Source: CAYVBN01 sp964538565 (lineage in GTDB: Bacteria; Pseudomonadota; Alphaproteobacteria; Rhizobiales; Xanthobacteraceae). From it: a DNA stretch of 12,228 nt. A model generated the notes under the pieces. That model was not told the origin of the DNA, did no database searches, and was given only the letters and a program-made list of their open reading frames with translations. The stretch is taken from positions 1-12,228 of the forward strand of contig CAZIGW010000104.1 in the NCBI GenBank assembly GCA_964538565.1, read 5' to 3'. Position numbers and translations under genes: made by a program. This document shows, piece by piece, positions 5,996 to 12,228 of the stretch. How positions within the stretch are numbered: the first letter of the stretch is position 1; the number at the start of each line of letters is the position of its first letter.

Positions 5996-6889
5996 ATGGC
6001 TTTGCCCCCTTCGTCCGCCGGGAACTCCGCCGTTCAGGACCTCCTGACCATCCTCGATCTCGAGCCGCTCGAGGTGAATCTCTTTCGCGGTCGCTCGCCG
6101 CAGGTCGGTTGGCAACGCGTGTTCGGCGGCCAGGTGATCGGCCAGGCGCTGGTGGCGGCGTGCCGGACGGTCGACGGCGACCGGCCGCCGCACTCCCTGC
6201 ACGCGTATTTCCTGCTCGCCGGCGATCCCAAGGTGCCGATCATCTACAACGTGGACCGCATCCGCGACGGCAAGAGCTTCACCACCCGCCGGGTCGTGGC
6301 GGTGCAGCACGGCCACGCGATCTTTTCGATGTCGGCCTCGTTCCACGCCGACGAGCCCGGCCTGACGCACCAGGCCACGATGCCGGACGTGCCCAAGCCC
6401 GAGGATCTGCCGAGCGAGTCCGACATCAAGGAGCGGGTGCTGCCACTGATGCCCGATCCGGTGCGGCGCTACTACGAACGCGAGCGCCCGATCGAACTGC
6501 GGCCGGTCGAGTTCGGGCGCTACCTCGGGCAGAAATATCAGGACGGACGTTTCAACGTCTGGATCCGCACCACCGGCAAGCTGCCGGACGATCCCGCCGT
6601 GCACGCCTGCGTGCTCGCCTATGCGTCGGACATGACGCTGCTCGACGCCGCCCTCATTCCGCACGGCCGGACCGTGTTCGAGAAGGAGATCATGGCGGCG
6701 AGCCTCGACCACGCGCTGTGGTTTCACCGCCCGTTCCGGGCCGACGACTGGCTGCTGTACGCCCAGGACAGCCCCAGCCTGTCGGGCGCGCGCGGGTTCT
6801 CGCGCGGCCTCATCTTCGCGCGCGACGGCACGCTCGTCGCCTCGGTGGCCCAGGAAGGCCTGGTGCGCGAGCGCAGGCCCGGGACCTGA
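5996..6889 (+). CDS. tesB: Acyl-CoA thioesterase II
   Basis: The product has 297 residues, close to E. coli TesB (286). It is a double hot-dog enzyme that hydrolyses acyl-CoA, generally medium to long chain, to free fatty acid and CoA in the cytoplasm. Aligned by eye with E. coli TesB, the conserved blocks are RVFGGQVIGQALVAA, SLHAYFLLAGDPKVPIIY, SASFHADE, WIRTTGKLPDD, LAYASDMTLLDAAL and SLDHALWFHRPF. The catalytic positions appear as Asp212, Ser236 (Thr228 in E. coli) and Gln286. The Ser in place of Thr keeps a hydroxyl. The start is ATG 5996-5998. The frame stays open far upstream, but that part is antisense to the hydroxylase gene and has no TesB similarity. A moderate ACCGGGA precedes the start. 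The gene is monocistronic or loosely linked to glnK1, 161 bases downstream. Confidence 0.95.
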   Translation: MALPPSSAGNSAVQDLLTILDLEPLEVNLFRGRSPQVGWQRVFGGQVIGQALVAACRTVDGDRPPHSLHAYFLLAGDPKVPIIYNVDRIRDGKSFTTRRVVAVQHGHAIFSMSASFHADEPGLTHQATMPDVPKPEDLPSESDIKERVLPLMPDPVRRYYERERPIELRPVEFGRYLGQKYQDGRFNVWIRTTGKLPDDPAVHACVLAYASDMTLLDAALIPHGRTVFEKEIMAASLDHALWFHRPFRADDWLLYAQDSPSLSGARGFSRGLIFARDGTLVASVAQEGLVRERRPGT

Positions 6890-6902
6890 CCGGCGCCGTT
6901 CG

Positions 6903-6960
6903 TACACAATGGGGGCACGCAAGACGGGCGGACTGCCTTCCAATTGGGCGGCAAAATAGC
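6903..6960 (+). promoter_or_regulatory. Weak RpoN-type promoter candidate for glnK1-amtB1
   Basis: GG at 6947-6948 and GC at 6959-6960 have the fixed 10-base gap of a sigma-54 -24/-12 promoter, with an AT-rich interval between them (AAAAT). The bases around GG match the TGGCACG consensus poorly, so only about 6 of 11 consensus bases agree. Upstream, 6903-6919 agrees with the NtrC dyad at roughly 9 of 17 positions, which is marginal. Transcription would begin near 6972. The nitrogen role of the downstream genes makes RpoN control likely in principle, but the sequence support is thin. Confidence 0.3.
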
Positions 6961-7050
6961 CTAACGTGTCATCGCTCTGGTCACCGGACGCCCAGCCGGG
7001 GGTTCGAGCTCATTTTCCAGTCAGCGTTTTTGACGGCCGGGACCCTCGCC

Positions 7051-7389
7051 ATGAAACTCGTGATCGCCATCATCAAGCCTTTCAAGCTCGACGACGTCCG
7101 TGAAGCGCTGATGCGCCTCGGCATCAACGGGCTCACGGTCTCGGAAGTGAAGGGCTACGGCCGCCAGAAAGGCCACACCGAGATCGACCGCGGCGCCGAA
7201 TACGCGGTGAATTTCCTGCCCAAGGTCCGCATCGACGTCGCCGTCCCGGCGGACCGCACCGAGCAGGTGATCGAGGCGATCAATGCCGCGGCCAAGACCG
7301 GGCAGATCGGCGACGGCAAGATCTTTGTCACACCGCTCGAGCACGCGGTCCGGATCCGGACCGGGGAAACCGATTCCGACGCACTCTGA
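7051..7389 (+). CDS. glnK: PII signal protein GlnK, first copy
   Basis: The product has 112 residues, the standard PII length. PII trimers sense 2-oxoglutarate and ATP/ADP, and the GlnK type binds the cytoplasmic face of AmtB to close it when nitrogen is plentiful. Visible marks are IIKPFKLDDVREAL, the T-loop GYGRQKGHTEIDRGAEY (35-51), the 2-oxoglutarate-contact residues Gln39 and Lys58, GDGKIFV (87-93), and the C-terminal VRIRTGE. Tyr51, the uridylylation site, is kept, but residue 46 is Asp where E. coli GlnB/GlnK and the second copy here have Tyr. It is about 73% identical to the second copy (82 of 112 by hand). The ATG at 7051 is fixed by the family N-terminus; a GGGAC lies 9 bases before it. 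amtB1 follows after 25 bases. Confidence 0.97.
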   Translation: MKLVIAIIKPFKLDDVREALMRLGINGLTVSEVKGYGRQKGHTEIDRGAEYAVNFLPKVRIDVAVPADRTEQVIEAINAAAKTGQIGDGKIFVTPLEHAVRIRTGETDSDAL

Positions 7390-7414
7390 GCCGGTCATTC
7401 GAGGGGGGAATGCC

Positions 7415-8743
7415 ATGTTCGCCATGCCCACGCGGCGCACCGCCGTGCGCTGCCTTGCTTCTGCGGTTCCGTTCGTGCTCGCCTGCGGGCCGGCGTTCGC
7501 CCAGGGCAATAAGAACGACGCCGCCGACACCGCCTGGATGACGGTTGCGACCGGCATCGTCCTGATGATGACGCTGCCGGGACTTGCCCTCTTCTACGCC
7601 GGAATGGTGCGCAAGAAGAACGTGCTGGCCACGATGGCGCAGAGCCTCGCGGCGACCGCGATCGTGTCGATCCTCTGGCTGATCGTCGGTTACAGCCTCA
7701 GCTTCACGGGCGACGGCGCCTGGATCGGAACGCTGCAGCGCTCGTTCCTGCACGGGATGGGCATGGATGCGGTGAGCCCGCTCGCCAAGACCATCCCGGA
7801 AAGCCTGTTCATGCTCTACCAGATGACGTTCGCGGTCATCACGGTGGCGCTCGTGGCCGGCAGCGTCGCCGATCGCATGCGGTTTTCGGCGTTCCTGCTG
7901 TTCTCGGTCGGCTGGCTGTTCCTCGTGTACGTGCCGATCGCCCATTGGGTCTGGGGCGGCGGATTCCTGGGAGCGGCCGGTCTCCTCGATTTTGCGGGCG
8001 GCACGGTGGTGCACGTGAACGCCGGCGTCGCCGGCCTCGTCGCCGCGCTCGTTCTCGGCAAGCGCCACGGCTACGGCTCCGAGAATCTCGCCCCCTATGA
8101 CCTGTCGATGGCGGTGATCGGCACCGGGCTGCTCTGGGTCGGCTGGTTCGGCTTCAACGGCGGCTCGGCGCTGGAGGCCGGGGCGCGTGCCGTCATGGCG
8201 ATCACGGCGACCCACATGGCGGCCTGCGCGGGCGCCCTGACGTGGACGGCCATCGAATGGTGGACCCGCGGCAAGCCCTCGGTGCTCGGCATGATCTCCG
8301 GGGCGGTCGCCGGCCTCGGCACGATCACCCCGGCGTCGGGTTACGTCCTGCCTTGGCACGGCGTGATCATCGGCGCCGTTGCGGGCGGGATCTGCTTCTA
8401 CGCTTGCACGGCGCTCAAACAGCGCTTCGGCTACGACGATTCGCTCGACGTGTTCGGAGTGCACGGCATCGGGGGCGCGACCGGGACCGTGCTGTGCGGC
8501 GTGTTCGCGACCGCGGCCGTCTCCATCAGCCCGGATGCGCCCGCGGGCCTGCCGGGCCTGCTGGAAGGCAATCCGCACCAGTTCGTGGTCCAGATCTATG
8601 GGGTGCTGGCGACCGCCGCCTGGTGCGGCGGCGTCACCTACGGGCTGCTCAAGCTCGTCGCCCTCCTGGTGCCGCTGCGCGTCAGCCTGGAAGACGAGCG
8701 CGCCGGGCTCGACATCGCGCTCCACGGCGAAGCCATTCAGTAA
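7415..8743 (+). CDS. amtB: Ammonium transporter AmtB, first copy
   Basis: The product has 442 residues and is an 11-helix Amt/Mep channel of the inner membrane that works as a trimer and takes up ammonium. A signal peptide (about 1-30: MPTRRTA basic start, hydrophobic core, AFAQ cleavage) precedes DTAWM. The conduction residues are all present: Phe in YQMTFAV (outer gate), Trp in AHWVWGGG, Asp in LDFAGGTVVHVN, the twin pore histidines His200 and His350 (DVFGVHG), and FNGGS with the Phe gate and Ser. The C-tail SLEDERAGLDIALHGE is the GlnK-contact region; Ala replaces the usual Glu of REGLD. The start at 7415 is supported by GAGGGGGGAA (7401-7410), 4 bases upstream. Translationally linked to glnK1. 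No strong terminator follows; a 7-bp hairpin is at 8868-8886. Confidence 0.97.
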   Translation: MFAMPTRRTAVRCLASAVPFVLACGPAFAQGNKNDAADTAWMTVATGIVLMMTLPGLALFYAGMVRKKNVLATMAQSLAATAIVSILWLIVGYSLSFTGDGAWIGTLQRSFLHGMGMDAVSPLAKTIPESLFMLYQMTFAVITVALVAGSVADRMRFSAFLLFSVGWLFLVYVPIAHWVWGGGFLGAAGLLDFAGGTVVHVNAGVAGLVAALVLGKRHGYGSENLAPYDLSMAVIGTGLLWVGWFGFNGGSALEAGARAVMAITATHMAACAGALTWTAIEWWTRGKPSVLGMISGAVAGLGTITPASGYVLPWHGVIIGAVAGGICFYACTALKQRFGYDDSLDVFGVHGIGGATGTVLCGVFATAAVSISPDAPAGLPGLLEGNPHQFVVQIYGVLATAAWCGGVTYGLLKLVALLVPLRVSLEDERAGLDIALHGEAIQ

Positions 8744-9029
8744 CGCGCTCGCGCGCGACCCGTGGGCCTGGCGCGAACGCCGGGCCTGTTCGTGCGGCGT
8801 GACACCGTCTCCGGGCTCGCATTGCTCGTGCGGTTCGGGAGCCGGCGCGAGGGGCGGCGCCTGGCTGCTGCCTACCCGATAGGCAGACGAAAGTGCGGCG
8901 CCGCGACTGATGCATTTTTAAGCAGCGATGGCGAAGCACTAGGCACGGGCCTGGTCCGGCGTCCGCCTGTCCCCCGCGGTCTCGCAAAATCCCCATCCCG
9001 GCCAGCCCGTTAGGTCACCCGAAGGAACT
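8744..9029. other. Non-coding stretch between amtB1 and the glnK2 promoter
   Basis: No coding family was found in these 286 bases. They contain one hairpin, CTGCCTA/TAGGCAG with a CCCGA loop (8868-8886, 7-bp stem), a 10-bp palindrome GCGGCGCCGC (8895-8904), and an AT-rich patch, TGCATTTTTAAGCA (8911-8924), unusual in this GC-rich setting. The hairpin has no T-tract, so it is at most a weak terminator for amtB1. The AT-rich patch has TGC/GCA ends like half-sites of an NtrC dyad, but the spacing (8 bases between, not 11) does not fit. The region probably carries activator sites for the promoter at 9030. Confidence 0.4.
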
Positions 9030-9044
9030 TGGCACGCGGCTTGA
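9030..9044 (+). promoter_or_regulatory. RpoN (sigma-54) promoter for glnK2-amtB2
   Basis: TGGCACG (9030-9036), four bases, then TTGA (9041-9044) matches the sigma-54 consensus TGGCACG-N4-TTGC at every position but the last. GG of the -24 element and G of the -12 element have the exact required spacing. The predicted transcription start is about 9056, leaving a leader of about 105 bases before glnK2. RpoN with the activator NtrC drives glnK-amtB in many proteobacteria during nitrogen limitation, so position and function agree. No clear NtrC dyad was found upstream. Confidence 0.75.
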
Positions 9045-9054
9045 TTTCCTCCCT

Positions 9055-9072
9055 CCCGGCAATGCTGCCGGG
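9055..9072 (+). other. Hairpin at the predicted 5' end of the glnK2-amtB2 transcript
   Basis: CCCGGCA (9055-9061) and TGCCGGG (9066-9072) form a perfect 7-bp stem around the loop ATGC. It begins within a base of the start predicted from the sigma-54 promoter, so the mRNA would carry a stable stem at its very 5' end. Such stems can protect mRNA from 5'-dependent decay. No T-tract follows, so premature termination is not suggested. Confidence 0.45.
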
Positions 9073-9160
9073 GCGAGAACCTTTGCACGCGGAGCCATGT
9101 TGACCGCCCGAACGGCGTCACAAGAGGTCGCCGGGACGGGCTTTAGCGGGGACAGAACCC

Positions 9161-9499
<339 letters not shown>

Positions 9500-9519
9500 A
9501 CACGAACAGGAGTTCAATC

Positions 9520-10944
9520 ATGACATTCGAGAAACCGTCCCGCGCGGGGCTTGTGGCTCTTGTTCTCGCGGCCATCCTCGGACTGTTCGCCACCCTGGCG
9601 GTGACGAGCACATCCTTTGCGCAGGCGCCCGCCCAGGCGCCGGCGGCCGCTCCCGCCGCCGAGCCGGCCCCGCCGGCCTGCGATGCCAAGACGCTCGAGA
9701 AGTGCACGCCGAACTCGGGCGACACCGCCTGGATGCTCACCTCGATGGCGCTCGTGCTGATGATGACGGTTCCGGGCCTCGGACTGTTCTACGGCGGCAT
9801 GGTGCGCAAGAAGAACGTGGGCGACACGGTGATGACGAGCTTCGCCATCACCTGTCTGATCACCGTCATCTTCGCGGTCGCGACCTACAGCCTCGCGTTT
9901 CGGGCCGGCTCGCCCTTCATCGGCGGACTCGATCGGGCGTTCCTGCAGGGCATCGTGAGCGACATCGCCAAGGGCATCGGCAATCCCAATCAGCTCGCGC
10001 CGACGATCCCCGAGACCGTCTACATGTGCTTCCAGATGACGTTCGCGATCATCACGCCCGCCCTGATCGCCGGCGCCTTCGCGGAGCGCATGAAGTTCTC
10101 CGCCATGCTGTGGTTCATCGGCCTGTGGGCGGTGTTCGTCTACGCGCCGGTCGCACACTGGGTCTGGGGGCCGGACGGCTTCCTCGCCAACGCCAATTCC
10201 GACGCCTGGGTCAAGGTGCTCGACTTCGCGGGCGGCACCGTCGTGCACATCAACGCGGGCGTCGCCGGCCTGATGTGCGCCATCATGCTCGGCAAGCGCA
10301 GGGACACGGGGCCCGCCCACAACATGGTGCTCACCTTCATCGGCGCCTCCCTGCTGTGGGTCGGCTGGTTCGGCTTCAACGCCGGCTCCGCAGTCACCGC
10401 CGGCATGCAGGCCGGCATGGCGATGACCGTCACCCAGATCGCCACCGGGGTCGCCGGTCTCACCTGGATGTTCGTCGAGTGGGCGGCGCGCGGCAAGCCC
10501 ACCGTGATCGGCATCGCGTCCGGCGCGGTCGCGGGCCTCGTCGCCATCACGCCCGCCTCGGGCTACGTCGGTCCGGTCGGCTCGATGGCGATCGGCGTCG
10601 CCGCCGGCATCTGCTGCTACTGGGGTGCGACGAGCCTCAAGCACATGTGCGGGTATGACGACGCGCTCGACTGCTTCGGGGTGCATGCGGTCGGCGGCAT
10701 CGTCGGTGCGCTGCTCACCGGCGTGTTCGCGATCAGCGAATACGGCGGGACCTCCGGTCTGATCGAGGGCAACCCGGGCCAGCTCATCAACCAGGCCGAG
10801 GGCATCCTGATCATCCTCGGGTACGACGCGATCGTCTCCCTGATCATCCTGAAGCTGGTCGACGTCTTCATCGGGCTGCGCGTCAGCGAGGAGATCGAGC
10901 GCGAAGGCCTCGACCTCACGCTGCACGGGGAGATCGTGCAGTAA
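9520..10944 (+). CDS. amtB: Ammonium transporter AmtB, second copy, with extended periplasmic N-terminus
   Basis: The product has 474 residues, 32 more than AmtB1. A signal peptide ends near SFAQ (about 33-36). An Ala/Pro-rich stretch (35-52) and a short segment with two Cys (CDAKTLEKC) follow before the common DTAWM, so the mature protein has an extra periplasmic tail. The channel core is complete: QMTFAIIT, AHWVWG, LDFAGGTVVHIN (His243), WFGFNAGS and CFGVHAVGG (His389). A longer loop before LDFAGG (GPDGFLANANSDAWVK) also differs from AmtB1. The C-tail EEIEREGLDLTLHGE is the canonical GlnK-docking region. AGGAG sits about 8 bases before the ATG. Paired with glnK2 and ended by a strong terminator at 10988. 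Amt channels of this class conduct ammonium into the cytoplasm as trimers. Confidence 0.97.
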   Translation: MTFEKPSRAGLVALVLAAILGLFATLAVTSTSFAQAPAQAPAAAPAAEPAPPACDAKTLEKCTPNSGDTAWMLTSMALVLMMTVPGLGLFYGGMVRKKNVGDTVMTSFAITCLITVIFAVATYSLAFRAGSPFIGGLDRAFLQGIVSDIAKGIGNPNQLAPTIPETVYMCFQMTFAIITPALIAGAFAERMKFSAMLWFIGLWAVFVYAPVAHWVWGPDGFLANANSDAWVKVLDFAGGTVVHINAGVAGLMCAIMLGKRRDTGPAHNMVLTFIGASLLWVGWFGFNAGSAVTAGMQAGMAMTVTQIATGVAGLTWMFVEWAARGKPTVIGIASGAVAGLVAITPASGYVGPVGSMAIGVAAGICCYWGATSLKHMCGYDDALDCFGVHAVGGIVGALLTGVFAISEYGGTSGLIEGNPGQLINQAEGILIILGYDAIVSLIILKLVDVFIGLRVSEEIEREGLDLTLHGEIVQ

Positions 10945-10987
10945 GCGGAAAACGGTTGGGGCATAAACCCGGCATTGCCCCTCCGTC

Positions 10988-11024
10988 AGGAGGCTCCGGT
11001 TTCGGCCGGGGCCTCCTTCTTTTT
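10988..11024 (+). terminator. Rho-independent terminator after amtB2
   Basis: AGGAGGCTCCGG (10988-10999) pairs with CCGGGGCCTCCT (11006-11017) in a 12-bp stem with a single G-T wobble and a 6-base loop, TTTCGG. It is followed at once by TCTTTTT. Stem strength and T-tract are both good. It lies 43 bases after the amtB2 stop codon and should end the glnK2-amtB2 transcript, insulating the aminotransferase gene. Confidence 0.92.
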
Positions 11025-11128
11025 GCGGCCCCGATCCGCTATGTCCACGATGGTTAATCGCGCCTTTACCTCGCCGCTCCTATGCTGCTCCAGCCAAGGT
11101 GTGTCGGGCGGGACCCGTTGTTGTGTCG

Positions 11129-12228
11129 ATGTCCATGATCATTGCCGAACGCGAGCTGTCGTCCTCGAGCGGTCGGACCCTCGACGCGCGCTCGCCCTTC
11201 GTTCGCCTGGCGGAACTACTGGCCGGTACCGAGCCGGGCCAATCCGTGATCAACCTGGCGGTCGGCGAGCCGCAGCACCCGATTCCCCCCTTCGTCGCCC
11301 CGACGCTTGCCGCTCACGTGGGGGAATTCGGCCGCTATCCGGCCGGCAAGGGCACGGATCGTTTCCGCCAGTCGGCGGCCGCCTGGCTCGAACGGCGCTA
11401 TCGCCTCGGGCGCCGGCCCGATGCGGACAGCGAGGTGCTGGTCCTCAATGGAACCCGCGAAGGCCTGTTTCTCGCCGCGATCGCCGCCAGGCGCTGGGTC
11501 GCGCCGCGGGCGGGTCCGCCGGCGATCCTGCTGCCCAATCCGTTCTATGCGGCCTATGCGGCCGGCGCGGACGCGGCCGGCTGCGAGACGGTCTATCTGC
11601 CGGCGACCCGCGCCACCGGGTTTCTGCCCGACCTTGACGTGATCCCGGACGCGCTCTTCGCCCGCACGGTCGCGTTCTACATCGCCTCGCCCGCCAATCC
11701 GCAGGGAGCGGTCGCCGACAAGACCTACCTTGCGCGGCTCGCCGCCCTCGCCCGCCGATTCGGTTTCCTCGTCTTTTCCGACGAATGCTACTCGGAAATC
11801 TACACGGGCGCTCCGCCGGCCGGGATCCTCGAATCGGCGACCGCCGACTTCGCCAACGTGGCGGTGTTCCAGTCGCTGTCGAAGCGCTCGAACCTGCCGG
11901 GCCTGCGCGTCGGCTTCGTCGCCGGCGACCGCCGCTTCATCGGCGCCTTTCTCGATCTGCGCAACGTGGCTGCCCCACAGGTGCCCTCGCCCGCCCAGGA
12001 GGTGGCCATCGCCGCCTATTCGGACGAGACCCACGTCGAGGAGAACCGGCGCCGCTACATGCTCAAGTTCGACCTCGCCGATGAGATCATCGGTCACCGG
12101 TACGGCCACCGCCGGCCCGCGGGCGGATTCTTCCTCTGGCTCGACGTGTCCGCGCAGGGTGGCAGCGAACGCGCGGCACTGAGCCTGTGGCGCGAGGCCG
12201 GCGTGCGCGTCCTTCCGGGCCGCTACAT
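11129..12228 (+). CDS. dapC: PLP-dependent aminotransferase, probable DapC, 3' end outside window
   Basis: A class I/II fold-type I aminotransferase is open to the right edge; 366 full codons are visible. Key residues are Asn190 in SPANPQG, Asp218 and Tyr221 in SDECYSEIY, the PLP-binding Lys252 in FQSLSKRSNLPGLRVGF, and RPAGGFFLWLDV near the end. The N-terminal INLAVGEPQHPIP and FGRYPAGKG, and NGTREGLFLAAIAA, fit the DapC-type N-succinyldiaminopimelate aminotransferases. These use glutamate in the succinylase route to meso-diaminopimelate and lysine. The substrate is inferred from similarity of remembered sequences; a related alpha-keto acid aminotransferase is the alternative. The start is uncertain: ATG 11129 is chosen, but GTG 11123 is better spaced from GGCGGGA (11107-11113), and ATG 11135 is also in frame. 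It begins after the amtB2 terminator, so it should have its own promoter, which I could not identify. Confidence 0.88.
   Translation, partial: MSMIIAERELSSSSGRTLDARSPFVRLAELLAGTEPGQSVINLAVGEPQHPIPPFVAPTLAAHVGEFGRYPAGKGTDRFRQSAAAWLERRYRLGRRPDADSEVLVLNGTREGLFLAAIAARRWVAPRAGPPAILLPNPFYAAYAAGADAAGCETVYLPATRATGFLPDLDVIPDALFARTVAFYIASPANPQGAVADKTYLARLAALARRFGFLVFSDECYSEIYTGAPPAGILESATADFANVAVFQSLSKRSNLPGLRVGFVAGDRRFIGAFLDLRNVAAPQVPSPAQEVAIAAYSDETHVEENRRRYMLKFDLADEIIGHRYGHRRPAGGFFLWLDVSAQGGSERAALSLWREAGVRVLPGRY

Noticed and set aside
7328..8725. A 465-residue antisense open frame covering nearly all of amtB1
   Set aside because: It aligns codon-for-codon with the sense gene and stays open because TTA, CTA and TCA codons are rare in GC-rich genes. 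The product is Arg/His/Asp-rich low-complexity sequence with no membrane or domain signature.
8911..8924. TGCATTTTTAAGCA as an NtrC binding site
   Set aside because: NtrC dyads have 11 bases between the TGC and GCA ends; here there are 8, and the inner ACC/GGT bases are absent.
9514..10926. A 470-residue antisense open frame covering amtB2
   Set aside because: Same shadow effect as for amtB1. The matching pair of antisense frames reflects shared codon use in the two amtB genes, not a hidden gene pair.
11216..12109. A 297-residue minus-strand ORF over the aminotransferase
   Set aside because: The plus strand encodes an aminotransferase with every PLP-site residue. The minus frame is a GC-rich shadow with no family similarity.

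Overview
The window is GC-rich and reads as chromosomal DNA from an alphaproteobacterium of the Hyphomicrobiales (Rhizobiales). A Bradyrhizobium, Rhodopseudomonas or Rhodoplanes-like relative is the best guess. The reasons are the tandem glnK-amtB pairs, a stand-alone prolyl-tRNA editing protein, the thioredoxin/LON/Trm112 gene run, a rhizobial-type dispersed palindrome, and DapC-type aminotransferase sequence. The genus is an inference from gene content, not a measured placement.

Layout from left to right. Bases 1-705 hold the 3' end of a gamma-glutamyltransferase gene, including its whole small subunit. A 400-base stretch follows with one possible small minus-strand ORF, and then a minus-strand tRNA-Gly(GCC). 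A YbaK-type editing deacylase (1354-1863) precedes four close, co-oriented genes: a thioredoxin-TPR protein of the CnoX type, a stand-alone LON-domain protein, a Trm112-like protein and a glutathione S-transferase. That run ends at a palindromic repeat, beyond which a UbiH-family FAD hydroxylase lies on the minus strand, diverging from a TesB acyl-CoA thioesterase.

The right half is a nitrogen module: glnK1-amtB1 (7051-8743) and glnK2-amtB2 (9161-10944). These are two PII signal proteins, each followed by its own ammonium channel. The second pair has a good RpoN (sigma-54) promoter candidate, a hairpin at the predicted transcript start, and a strong intrinsic terminator after amtB2. In this family AmtB conducts ammonium when nitrogen is scarce, and GlnK plugs the channel when nitrogen becomes plentiful. 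The T-loops of the two GlnK copies differ at residue 46 (Asp in one, Tyr in the other), which hints at divided roles. The window ends inside an aminotransferase that is probably DapC (lysine/diaminopimelate biosynthesis).

Most of the window is ordinary housekeeping and nitrogen-assimilation sequence, and I see no convincing new system. The points most worth a second look are the regulatory asymmetry between the two glnK-amtB pairs, the palindrome that starts inside a stop codon, the GC-rich hairpin inside the thioredoxin-LON-Trm112-GST run, and the unassigned small ORF next to the tRNA.
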